11,420 nucleotides of DNA, taken from contig DATJHO010000124.1 in NCBI GenBank assembly GCA_035493835.1, positions 1-11,420 on the forward strand, given 5' to 3'. The position numbers and the translations under genes are program-made. Every line of letters begins with the position of its first letter. Position 1 is the stretch's first letter. This document shows, piece after piece, positions 1-5,925 of the stretch. Source of the stretch: DASZTU01 sp035493835 (GTDB lineage Bacteria > Pseudomonadota > Alphaproteobacteria > Rhizobiales > Devosiaceae). The notes beneath the pieces are model-generated. The model was given only the letters and a program-made list of their open reading frames with translations, searched no databases and was not told the DNA's origin.

Positions 1-104
1 AGGCTGGCGCAAAGCTCCACCCGGTCGGCCCCCGCCTTCTGCGCCGCCACCAGGCCATCGATGCCCTCGACGCAGATCTCGATCTTCAGGGTATTGGCAG
101 TCAC
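1..104 (-). CDS. cutC: CutC family copper homeostasis protein, N-terminal part (runs off the window)
   Basis: Only the first 34 codons are in the window; the rest lies to the left. The translation from a GTG start reads MTANTLKIEICVEGIDGL, then VAAQKAGADRVELCASL. This matches the CutC N-terminus: a first beta strand ending in EICV, then the hallmark GADRVELC segment (residues 25-32). CutC proteins are TIM-barrel cytoplasmic proteins of roughly 230-250 residues. They were named for copper tolerance in E. coli, but their biochemical role is disputed. The GTG at 104-102 is chosen because a GGGAG Shine-Dalgarno (minus strand, 116-112) lies seven bases upstream; the overlapping ATG at 106-104 is followed at once by TGA. 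The family assignment is good but rests on a short fragment. Confidence 0.75.
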   Translation of the reverse strand, partial: MTANTLKIEICVEGIDGLVAAQKAGADRVELCAS

Positions 105-111
105 ATTGACG

Positions 112-132
112 CTCCCGAAATTATGTCGGGAG
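112..132 (-). promoter_or_regulatory. Perfect inverted repeat covering the cutC ribosome-binding site
   Basis: The arms are CTCCCGA and TCGGGAG, seven bases each and perfectly complementary, separated by seven bases. Read on the minus strand, the downstream arm contains the GGGAG Shine-Dalgarno of cutC, and the spacer contains CATAAT, which resembles a -10 box. Two readings are possible: an RNA hairpin hiding the ribosome-binding site, or an operator palindrome around the -10 element. No matching -35 box is seen at the right distance. The repeat is seen directly; its role is inference. Confidence 0.4.
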
Positions 133-242
133 AGATGTTGCAGCGCCGCGCCGCGGGCGCAAGGGGGAGCATCGGGCCTGGAGCACCACAGCGCCTGCCT
201 GAACCGCGACTCCTGTCGATATCATCGCATCCCTCTCCACAT

Positions 243-344
243 CGTCGTCCCCCGGCTTGACCCGGGGACCCATGTGGCCTTGCCAGTACGAAGGTCGGAT
301 GTGGCGAGGCATCATGGGTGGCCGGATCAAGCCCGGCCATGACG
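243..344. repeat. Two-armed palindromic intergenic repeat
   Basis: The left arm (243-274) and right arm (313-344) are 32 bases each and are imperfect inverted copies. Both contain a CATGGGT end and a CCGG-x-TCAAGCC core when read in the same orientation. Each arm is itself nearly palindromic around CTTGA/TCAAG. The 38 bases between the arms show no open frame or motif. This form is typical of dispersed extragenic palindromes in Rhizobiales genomes, usually found in many copies. It lies in the roughly 300-base noncoding stretch between cutC and the tRNA terminator; apart from this element and the cutC repeat, nothing else is recognisable there. Confidence 0.6.
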
Positions 345-390
345 AGGAAGAAAGGTGCCGCCCCTCGGCTTCTGCCCGATGTCTGACCCC

Positions 391-420
391 AAAAAGCAAA
401 AACCCCGCCGAGGCGGGGTC
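391..420 (-). terminator. Intrinsic terminator of the tRNA-Ala gene
   Basis: On the minus strand an eight-base-pair stem (419-412 with 409-402, ACCCCGCC/GGCGGGGT) closes a two-base loop. It is followed by a T-rich tail, TTTTTGCTTTTT. It lies about 43 bases downstream of the tRNA 3' end with no gene between them, so it most likely ends the tRNA transcript. Confidence 0.85.
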
Positions 421-462
421 ATTTTGAAATTTCGGCTAACCGTCAGAGCGGCTGCAGGAGAT

Positions 463-538
<76 letters not shown>

Positions 539-602
539 ACATTCCTTGGGAACTCCCCGCCGGACTGGCCTTTGAAACCGTGGCCGCCGGAGAGCGTGGC
601 GT

Positions 603-631
603 CTTCTAGTCGCGTCGGTCGGCCGACGCAA
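603..631 (-). promoter_or_regulatory. Candidate sigma-70 promoter for tRNA-Ala
   Basis: On the minus strand TTGCGT (631-626) and TAGAAG (608-603) are separated by 17 bases. A start near 596 would give a leader of about 58 bases before the tRNA. The -10 box is a weak match, and the tRNA could instead be read through from the gene upstream, so this is tentative. Confidence 0.28.
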
Positions 632-673
632 GAGCCAATTTTGGGTATCTTCCACCGAGTGCGAAAGACCCCG

Positions 674-694
674 GGCCGGCGCCATTCGCCGGCC
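674..694 (-). terminator. GC-rich hairpin after the FYDLN gene, possible weak terminator
   Basis: A perfect eight-base-pair stem, GGCCGGCG with CGCCGGCC, closes a five-base loop 15 bases past the stop codon of the minus-strand gene at 709. The sequence after it (CGGGGTCTTTC on the minus strand) has only a short T stretch. It may therefore protect the mRNA end or act with Rho rather than terminate on its own. Confidence 0.35.
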
Positions 695-708
695 GGCAAG
701 CGAGCGCC

Positions 709-1101
709 TCAGCGCTCGTCGCTGCCCGCGCCGACGTCGAAATCCAGATCCTCTTCGTCGTCGTCTTCCTCTTCGAGGAACACGTCGGAATCGTCGTCGC
801 CGATATCTTCGACCTCCTCGACGCCCTCGACCTCGGGAATCTCTTCAGCGCCCGCCTCTTCAGCGTCGGCATCCTCGAGCGAGACCAGTTCCGGCGCCGC
901 GGCATCTGCCACGTCCTCGACTTCCTCTTCTTCCTCATCCTCGTCGTCGCGCTCGATCACGCGGCCGCGCACGGTCTGCTCGAAATAGGAGCGAGGATAG
1001 GATTTGCCGGTATAGGGCGAAACGATCGGATCCTTGTTCAGGTCATAGAACTTCTTGCCCGTATCAGGATCTTCTCGTTTGGTGCCGCGTTTGTCTGCCA
1101 A
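709..1101 (-). CDS. TIGR02300 / FYDLN acid-domain protein
   Basis: The 130-residue product begins with ADKRGTKREDPDTGKKFYDLNKDPIVSPYTGKSYP, the conserved N-terminus of the FYDLN_acid family (FYDLN at residues 18-22). A very acidic, low-complexity tail from about residue 50 to the end contains long Glu/Asp runs. Other family members carry a zinc ribbon of two CPxCG knuckles here; in this protein both are cysteine-free (DPDTG at 11-15, SPYTG at 28-32), so zinc binding is unlikely. The function of the family is unknown. A TTG start at 1101 is chosen because homology begins there, a GAGG lies six bases upstream, and the only ATG further up (1158) lies upstream of the predicted -10 box. It is divergent from the aroA-like gene, the usual arrangement in Rhizobiales. 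Confidence 0.88.
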   Translation of the reverse strand: MADKRGTKREDPDTGKKFYDLNKDPIVSPYTGKSYPRSYFEQTVRGRVIERDDEDEEEEEVEDVADAAAPELVSLEDADAEEAGAEEIPEVEGVEEVEDIGDDDSDVFLEEEDDDEEDLDFDVGAGSDER

Positions 1102-1145
1102 TTTGGACCTCAGCGTGAAGGAAATGCGGGGTTTTGTCGGTTCGG

Positions 1146-1174
1146 TCGGTACGGACAATCTCCGTGACTGTCAA
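1146..1174 (-). promoter_or_regulatory. Candidate promoter of the FYDLN gene
   Basis: On the minus strand a consensus -35 box TTGACA (1174-1169) is followed after 17 bases by TACCGA (1151-1146). The -35 is perfect and the -10 is relaxed, which is common in alphaproteobacteria. A transcript starting near 1139 would have a leader of about 38 bases to the TTG start at 1101. It would exclude the ATG at 1158, supporting the shorter protein. No equally good promoter was found for the divergent plus-strand gene. Confidence 0.5.
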
Positions 1175-1293
1175 ACCGAAAATTCGGCGCAATTGCCCCG
1201 CCCGCAAATCAGCGCTGGAAGGGCTCGGCCGGCCGCGGATATGGTAGGGGTGAGTGGCAATTGCAACGTCCCCCTTTTCCGGCGAGCCGTTTC

Positions 1294-2640
1294 ATGTCCG
1301 ACCCCCTCGATCCGGCCCGCCCGTTGACGGTGCTTCGAGCCCGCGGGCTCGGGGGCCGATTTCATGTTCCGGCCGACCCGAACCTCTTCTGTCTTGCGGC
1401 CATGCTGGGGGCGGTGGCGCGGGGCGAAACCGTGCTCTTTACCAACGCGGCCGAGCCCGATCCCAATCTCGTTGCAACGCTCGGCCTGTTGCGGGCGCTG
1501 GGAGTGAGGATCGAAGTGTCCGATGATCGCTGGCAGATCGATGGGCTCGGCCCGCTGGGGCTGCTGGCGCCGGCAAGGGCGCTCGATTTCACCAATGCCG
1601 GCCGGGTCCTGCCGCTGGCCATGGGGCTGGTTGCACCCTATGGCTTCACCACCCGGCTGGCCGGCCTTGCGGAGAGCGCTGTGGCGCCGCTGGGGCTGAT
1701 CGAGCGCCTCCGCGCCCTGGGCACGGAGGTGCGGGAAGGCCGCGGCGGACGCCTGCCAATCAGCCTCAAGGGCCCCAAGACCCTTATTCCGCAGGTCGGC
1801 AGGCTCCCTTCGGGGGCGCTCGAGGCAAAGGCCGCGCTGTTGCTTTCGGCGCTGGCGCTGCCGGGCACGTCGAGTTTCCTCGAGGACGCTCCCGGGCCCG
1901 ATCACCCGGAGCGCCTGTTCCGGCATTTTGGCGCAATCATCACCGATCGGCCCGGCGACAACGGCAGCCACACGCTCGATATCGCGGGCCTGCCGGCCTT
2001 GGGCGCACGGACCCTCGCTCTTGCCGGTGCCCCCGATGTCGCGGCGCTCGCAGTCCTTGCGGCGCTGATCGTGCCGGCCTCGGACGTGTTGGTGGAAGAC
2101 GTCTGGGTCAACCCGGCACGCACCGTCGTGCTGTCGACACTGCGGCAGATGGGCGGCCATATCAGCGTTCTCGACCGTCGCCAGGCCGCCGGCGAGGATG
2201 TCGCCGACTTGCATGTGCGGCACTCGCCGCTGCTGGGGATCGAGGTCGAACCCGCCGGCCTCAGCCTCGGCGATATCGTGCTGCTGGCCATCGCCGGCAG
2301 CTTTGCGGCGGGCGAGACACGCCTGCCTAAGCTCGGATTTGAGGGCGAGGCGGAGCTGCGCCGCATGCTGATCGCGGATCTCTCCGCCAACAATGCGGTG
2401 GCGCGACTCGAGGGCGATGCTCTCATCGTTGCACGGCCCGAGGCCGGCAGGCGGCTCGGCGGCGCCGTGGTGAACGGGATGGGCGGCCCGCTTTACACTG
2501 CCGCCTTCATGACGCTGGGGCTTGCAGCCGCCGAGCAGGTGACGATCGCCGACGATGCGGCTATGGAGACCGCCTATCCGGGACTGATCCGGAGTTTTGA
2601 GGCGCTCGGCGCCGAATTCCATTGGGGGTGGGCAGCATGA
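1294..2640 (+). CDS. EPSP-synthase-like protein in the aroA position, catalytic residues lost (probable pseudoenzyme)
   Basis: The 448-residue product aligns over its full length with class II (CP4-type) 3-phosphoshikimate 1-carboxyvinyltransferase. Shared stretches include LLAPxxxLDF (90-99), RLPISLKGPKT (153-163) and GGxIxVxxxRxAAGEDVADLxVR (287-309, approximate). The active-site motifs are gone, however. DKSxxHR becomes DPNLFCL (28-34), GNAATGCR becomes TNAGRVLP (100-107), the RPMG arginine region (about 127-134) has no Arg, SAQ becomes ALE (175-177), the catalytic Asp before YP is Gly326, KESDR becomes EGEAE (350-354), and DHR becomes GPL (398-400). EPSP synthesis is therefore not credible. 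The frame is intact and normally coded, so the gene seems selected for another role. ATG 1294 is preferred; an in-frame TTG at 1261 with a GGTGAG upstream is the alternative. It overlaps cmk by four bases. Confidence 0.85.
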   Translation: MSDPLDPARPLTVLRARGLGGRFHVPADPNLFCLAAMLGAVARGETVLFTNAAEPDPNLVATLGLLRALGVRIEVSDDRWQIDGLGPLGLLAPARALDFTNAGRVLPLAMGLVAPYGFTTRLAGLAESAVAPLGLIERLRALGTEVREGRGGRLPISLKGPKTLIPQVGRLPSGALEAKAALLLSALALPGTSSFLEDAPGPDHPERLFRHFGAIITDRPGDNGSHTLDIAGLPALGARTLALAGAPDVAALAVLAALIVPASDVLVEDVWVNPARTVVLSTLRQMGGHISVLDRRQAAGEDVADLHVRHSPLLGIEVEPAGLSLGDIVLLAIAGSFAAGETRLPKLGFEGEAELRRMLIADLSANNAVARLEGDALIVARPEAGRRLGGAVVNGMGGPLYTAAFMTLGLAAAEQVTIADDAAMETAYPGLIRSFEALGAEFHWGWAA

Positions 2641-3272
2641 TCATCGCAGTCGATGGGCCGGCAGCGTCGGGCAAGGGCACGCTCGCGGCGGGCCTCGCGC
2701 AACATTTCAACCTGCCGCAACTCGATACCGGGCTGCTCTATCGGGCGGTGGGGCTTGCCGTCGCCGAGGCAGCCGAGACCGCCGATTTCGAGCCGCGCGC
2801 CATCGCTGCGGCCGAAGCGCTCGATCCGACCCATCTCGACCCCGACCGGCTGGGCACGGCCGAGGCCGCGCTGCTCGCGGCGCGGGTGGCGCGCATCCCC
2901 GAAGTCCGGGCGGCGCTGCGCGAATTCCAGCGCCAGTTTGCCGCCCAGCCGGGGGGCGCGGTGATCGACGGCCGCGACATCGGCACCCGCATCTGTCCGG
3001 ATGCTGACGTAAAACTCTTCATTACCGCCGAGACCGGCGTGCGTGCCGACCGCCGGACCGCCCAGCTCCAGGGACGCGGGATCGAAATCGATCGCGATGA
3101 GATTTTCCGCCAGATCGCGGCCCGCGACGAGAGCGACCGCAGCAATCCGGCCGGGGCCTTTTATCCGGCCGCCGACGCCCACTTGCTCGATACCAGCAAA
3201 CTCGATATAGACGCCGCACTCCGCGCGGCGATCGACCTTGTCGAGGCGGCCATGGCAAGCAAGGCCGGGTAG
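2637..3272 (+). CDS. cmk: (d)CMP kinase
   Basis: This cytidylate kinase transfers phosphate from ATP to CMP and dCMP in the cytoplasm, feeding CTP and dCTP pools. The 211-residue product has the P-loop GPAASGKGT at residues 7-15 and the DTGLLYRAV substrate segment at 30-38. It also has the GRDIGT motif at 112-117, the ADRRTAQ stretch at 137-143, and the lid and C-terminal signature RDESDRSNP to DAHLLDTS (163-187). Length and motif order fit the short bacterial form. The ATG at 2637 forms an ATGA overlap with the stop of the aroA-like gene and has a G-rich ribosome site (GGGGGTGGG) just upstream, so the two are probably translationally coupled. An upstream in-frame start at 2622 would lengthen the overlap and does not fit the family N-terminus. 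Confidence 0.96.
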   Translation: MIIAVDGPAASGKGTLAAGLAQHFNLPQLDTGLLYRAVGLAVAEAAETADFEPRAIAAAEALDPTHLDPDRLGTAEAALLAARVARIPEVRAALREFQRQFAAQPGGAVIDGRDIGTRICPDADVKLFITAETGVRADRRTAQLQGRGIEIDRDEIFRQIAARDESDRSNPAGAFYPAADAHLLDTSKLDIDAALRAAIDLVEAAMASKAG

Positions 3273-3300
3273 CGACTGCCCGAATTCAACCCTTGCGGCT

Positions 3301-3328
3301 TTGGTTTTGCCCAGACATCCCCTATATT
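3301..3328 (+). promoter_or_regulatory. Candidate rpsA promoter
   Basis: TTGGTT (3301-3306) and TATATT (3323-3328) are separated by 16 bases in the 210-base gap after cmk. A start near 3335 would give an rpsA leader of almost 150 bases. This would let rpsA be expressed more strongly than the cmk operon upstream. Confidence 0.45.
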
Positions 3329-3395
3329 TGGGACCAGCCGGCCCCGCCGGAAACATATCCGACGGCATTTTGATGCAGCAGGCGCCCTGTACCGG

Positions 3396-3419
3396 GCCAT
3401 TTCGCTTTGGCGAAATGGC
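3396..3419 (+). promoter_or_regulatory. Hairpin in the rpsA leader, possible autoregulatory element
   Basis: GCCATTTCGC and GCGAAATGGC form a perfect ten-base-pair stem with the loop TTTG, about 60 bases before the rpsA start. A smaller stem, CCGGC-CCC-GCCGG, lies at 3338-3350. No T-run follows, so neither is a terminator. In E. coli, S1 represses its own translation by binding its structured leader; a similar role here is inference from position and structure. Confidence 0.45.
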
Positions 3420-3482
3420 GGCGTTCTCTCGCAGGCAATGCCGATCCATTCACGCAAACGACCGGTACGATTTGGAGACTAG

Positions 3483-5177
3483 ATGGCGCAGCAAACTGTG
3501 ACAAAAGAAGATTTCGAATCCCTGCTGATGGATTCGTTCATCGACAACGAGCCGCTGGAAGGCGCGGTTGTCAAAGGCCGGATCGTCGCGATCGAGAAGG
3601 ATCTGGCGATCATCGATGTGGGCCTCAAGACTGAAGGCCGCATCGCGATGAAGGAATTCGGGCAGGCCGGTCGCGACGGCACGCTCAAGGTCGGCTCGGA
3701 AGTCGAAGTCTATGTCGACCGCGTCGAGAATGCGATGGGCGAGGCTGTCCTCTCCCGCGAGAAGGCCCGCCGCGAAGAGAGCTGGGTCAAGCTCGAAGAG
3801 ATGTACAACAAGAACGAGCGCGTCGAAGGCGTCATCTTCAACCAGGTCAAGGGCGGCTTCACCGTCGACCTGGAAGGCGCCGTGGCCTTCCTGCCGCGTT
3901 CGCAGGTGGATATCCGCCCGATCCGCGATATCGGGCCGCTGATGAACGTGCCGCAGCCGTTCCAGATCCTCAAGATGGACAAGCGCCGCGGCAATATCGT
4001 CGTCTCGCGCCGTGCCATCCTTGAAGAGTCGCGCGCCGAACAGCGTTCCGAGATCGTCCAGCAGCTTGAGGAGGGCCAGGTCGTCGACGGCGTGGTCAAG
4101 AACATCACCGATTACGGTGCGTTCGTGGACCTCGGCGGCATCGACGGCCTGCTGCACGTCACCGACATCGCCTGGCGCCGCGTCAACCACCCGTCCGAGG
4201 TGCTGTCGATCGGCGAGACGATCAAGGTGCAGATCATCCGCATCAACCACGAGTCGCACCGCATCAGCCTCGGCATGAAGCAGCTGCAGGCCGATCCGTG
4301 GGATGGCATTGCGGCCAAGTATCCGGTTGGCGCCCGCTTCACCGGCCGCGTGACCAACATCACCGACTACGGCGCGTTCGTGGAACTGGAACCGGGCATC
4401 GAAGGCCTGATCCACGTCTCCGAAATGAGCTGGACCAAGAAGAACGTCCACCCCGGCAAGATCGTCTCGACCAGCCAGGAAGTGGAAGTCATGGTGCTCG
4501 AGGTCGATCCGGACAAGCGCCGCATCTCCCTCGGCCTCAAGCAGACGCTGGCCAACCCGTGGGAAACCTTCGCCGAGAAGTTCCCGGTGGGTTCGACCAT
4601 CGAAGGCGAAGTCAAGAACAAGACCGAGTTCGGCCTGTTCATCGGCCTCGACGGCGATGTGGACGGCATGGTGCACCTCTCCGATCTCGACTGGCAGAAG
4701 ACCGGCGAGCAGGCGCTCGACGAGTACAACCGCGGTGACATGGTCAAGGCGCGCGTGCTCGATGTCGACGTCGAGAAGGAGCGCATCTCGCTCGGCATCA
4801 AGCAGCTCGGCGGCGACCCCTATGCGGAAGCCGGCGACGCCCTGCGCAAGAACGCCGTGGTGACCGGCATCGTGACCGAGGTCAACGATGGCGGCATCGA
4901 GGTCAAGATCGAGGGCACGGAGGTTTCGGCTTTCATTCGCCGCGCCGATCTTTCCCGCGATCGCAACGACCAGCGGCCGGAGCGCTTCTCGAAGGGCGAA
5001 AAGGTGGACGCGCGCGTCACCCAGTACGACCGCAAGACCAACCGCGTGTCGCTGTCGATCAAGGCGCTGGAAATCGCCGAGGAGAAGGAAGCGGTCGCCG
5101 CTTACGGTTCCTCGGATTCGGGCGCTTCGCTCGGCGACATCCTGGGCGCCGCGCTCAAGGACCGCGACCGGCAGTAA
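3483..5177 (+). CDS. rpsA: 30S ribosomal protein S1
   Basis: The 564-residue product is bacterial S1, the large RNA-binding ribosomal protein that brings mRNA to the 30S subunit. Six S1 (OB-fold) domains can be read at about 26-93, 113-177, 198-266, 283-353, 370-439 and 457-526. Domains 3 and 4 are the most canonical, sharing ITDYGAFVxL and the HVSE/HVTD strands. Domains 1 and 2 are more divergent, as expected for the ribosome-anchoring part. The C-terminus ends in a short SDSGASLGDILGAALKDR tail. The ATG at 3483 follows a GGAG five bases upstream. It has its own leader and candidate promoter and is closed by a strong terminator at 5209-5239. The order cmk-rpsA is conserved across many proteobacteria. 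Confidence 0.98.
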   Translation: MAQQTVTKEDFESLLMDSFIDNEPLEGAVVKGRIVAIEKDLAIIDVGLKTEGRIAMKEFGQAGRDGTLKVGSEVEVYVDRVENAMGEAVLSREKARREESWVKLEEMYNKNERVEGVIFNQVKGGFTVDLEGAVAFLPRSQVDIRPIRDIGPLMNVPQPFQILKMDKRRGNIVVSRRAILEESRAEQRSEIVQQLEEGQVVDGVVKNITDYGAFVDLGGIDGLLHVTDIAWRRVNHPSEVLSIGETIKVQIIRINHESHRISLGMKQLQADPWDGIAAKYPVGARFTGRVTNITDYGAFVELEPGIEGLIHVSEMSWTKKNVHPGKIVSTSQEVEVMVLEVDPDKRRISLGLKQTLANPWETFAEKFPVGSTIEGEVKNKTEFGLFIGLDGDVDGMVHLSDLDWQKTGEQALDEYNRGDMVKARVLDVDVEKERISLGIKQLGGDPYAEAGDALRKNAVVTGIVTEVNDGGIEVKIEGTEVSAFIRRADLSRDRNDQRPERFSKGEKVDARVTQYDRKTNRVSLSIKALEIAEEKEAVAAYGSSDSGASLGDILGAALKDRDRQ

Positions 5178-5208
5178 GGGTCGATCGACCCCATCTATGC
5201 CAATCATC

Positions 5209-5239
5209 GGGCTCGCGCTAAAAAGCGCGGGCCCTTTTT
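5209..5239 (+). terminator. Intrinsic terminator of rpsA
   Basis: An eleven-base-pair stem (GGGCTCGCGCT with AGCGCGGGCCC, one G-T pair) with the loop AAAA is followed directly by TTTTT. It lies 31 bases after the rpsA stop and before the GNAT gene, whose ribosome site begins just after the T-run. Confidence 0.92.
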
Positions 5240-5254
5240 GTTGAGGTCGGACCG

Positions 5255-5764
5255 TTGCGACACCCGGATATGAACTGGCGGGCGATGAGTGCCTTCGACC
5301 TCGCCGCGGTCGAGGCGATCGCAAGTGTGGTGCATAAGGACTATTACGAGGCGCCCGAGGTTTTGGCGGAGCGCCGGCAGCTCTACCCGAACGGGGCGCA
5401 TCTGCTCGAACTGGGCGAGCGGCCGGTCGGCTATGTGCTCAGCCATCCCTGGAGGGGCAACGCCATCCCCAGGCTTAACGCGCTGCTCGGAGAGCTTCCC
5501 GCCGACGCGGACACCTATTACGTGCACGATTTGGCGCTGCTGCCCCTGGTGCGCCGCGTGGGCGCCGCAAAATTCATGGCGACCGCCCTGACCCGCCACG
5601 CAACGGCCCGGGGTTTTGCCAGCATGAGCCTGGTCGCGGTCAACGGTTCGGCCGATTTCTGGGCCCGCCAGGGTTTTGAGCCCAAGGACATTCCCGAGCT
5701 CATCGGCCAACTGCTGAGCTATGAGGAGGGCGCGCGCTACATGGTGAAGCGGCTGATTGAATAA
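5255..5764 (+). CDS. GNAT family N-acetyltransferase
   Basis: The 169-residue product has the GNAT fold pattern. An early EAIASVVHKDYYE helix comes first, then a strand with GYVLSHPW (59-66). Motif A follows as YYVHDLALLPLVRRVGAAKFM (88-108), where RRVGAA is the acetyl-CoA pyrophosphate loop (Q/RxxGxG/A). Motif B is LVAVNGSADFWARQGFEP (126-143), typical of the C-terminal acetyl-CoA-binding half. GNAT enzymes move an acetyl group from acetyl-CoA to an amine; the substrate cannot be told from sequence. The TTG at 5255 is chosen because GAGG lies eight bases upstream; an ATG at 5270, five codons in, lacks a ribosome site. The gene starts just after the rpsA terminator, so its promoter is unclear and it may depend on read-through. 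Confidence 0.85.
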   Translation: MRHPDMNWRAMSAFDLAAVEAIASVVHKDYYEAPEVLAERRQLYPNGAHLLELGERPVGYVLSHPWRGNAIPRLNALLGELPADADTYYVHDLALLPLVRRVGAAKFMATALTRHATARGFASMSLVAVNGSADFWARQGFEPKDIPELIGQLLSYEEGARYMVKRLIE

Positions 5765-5785
5765 CTACGAAAACGTAGCTACATT
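5757..5785 (+). promoter_or_regulatory. Candidate promoter and operator of the BrnT/BrnA remnant
   Basis: TTGAAT (5757-5762) and TACATT (5780-5785) are 17 bases apart. Within and next to this lie two small palindromes: CTACG-AAAA-CGTAG (5765-5778) and GTAGCTAC (5775-5782), the second overlapping the -10 box. BrnT/BrnA loci are known to be repressed by their own antitoxin complex at palindromes in the promoter, which fits. The -35 overlaps the last codons of the acetyltransferase. Confidence 0.5.
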
Positions 5786-5808
5786 TGGGGAACGCGAAGG
5801 GGGATCGC

Positions 5809-5925
5809 GTGGACTTCGAATGGGACGAAAACAAGAATCGGATCAACTTCAGCAAGCACGGCATCACATTCGAGCAGGCTGCAGCTGTCTTCGATGACCG
5901 CCATCAGCTGAGGGAACCGATATGA
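5809..5925 (+). pseudogene. brnT: Truncated BrnT toxin (type II toxin-antitoxin)
   Basis: From a GTG start the frame reads MDFEWDENKNRINFSKHGITF, then EQAAAVFDDRHQLREPI, and stops after 38 codons. This is a clear match to the BrnT (DUF497) N-terminus, where FEWDxxKNxxNxxKHGIxFEEAAxVFDD is the signature. Normal BrnT toxins, which are RelE-fold ribonucleases, have about 90-95 residues. The C-terminal half with the arginine-rich part of the active site is missing here. The stop TGA overlaps the ATG of brnA (ATGA), so about 55 codons seem to have been deleted rather than displaced by a frameshift: the DNA that follows is brnA itself. The product should not be toxic. It may still be translated, since its 3' end holds the brnA ribosome site GAGGG. 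Confidence 0.78.

Noticed and set aside
61..342. A 93-codon plus-strand frame near the left end
   Set aside because: It overlaps the cutC start on the other strand and the palindromic repeat, has no family pattern and no convincing ribosome site.
1171..2622. A 483-codon open frame on the minus strand opposite the EPSP-synthase-like gene
   Set aside because: The product is rich in Arg, Gln, Gly and Pro with no motif, while the plus strand aligns with class II EPSP synthase over its full length.
4080..5075. Repeated DNA within rpsA (for example the ITDYGAFV-coding stretches at about 4100 and 4350)
   Set aside because: These are the homologous S1 domains of ribosomal protein S1, not a mobile element or CRISPR array.
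3450..5324. A 624-codon open frame on the minus strand opposite rpsA
   Set aside because: It lies antisense to an unambiguous S1 protein with six domains. High GC and strong codon bias open the antisense frame; its product is low-complexity His/Asp/Leu-rich with no family pattern.
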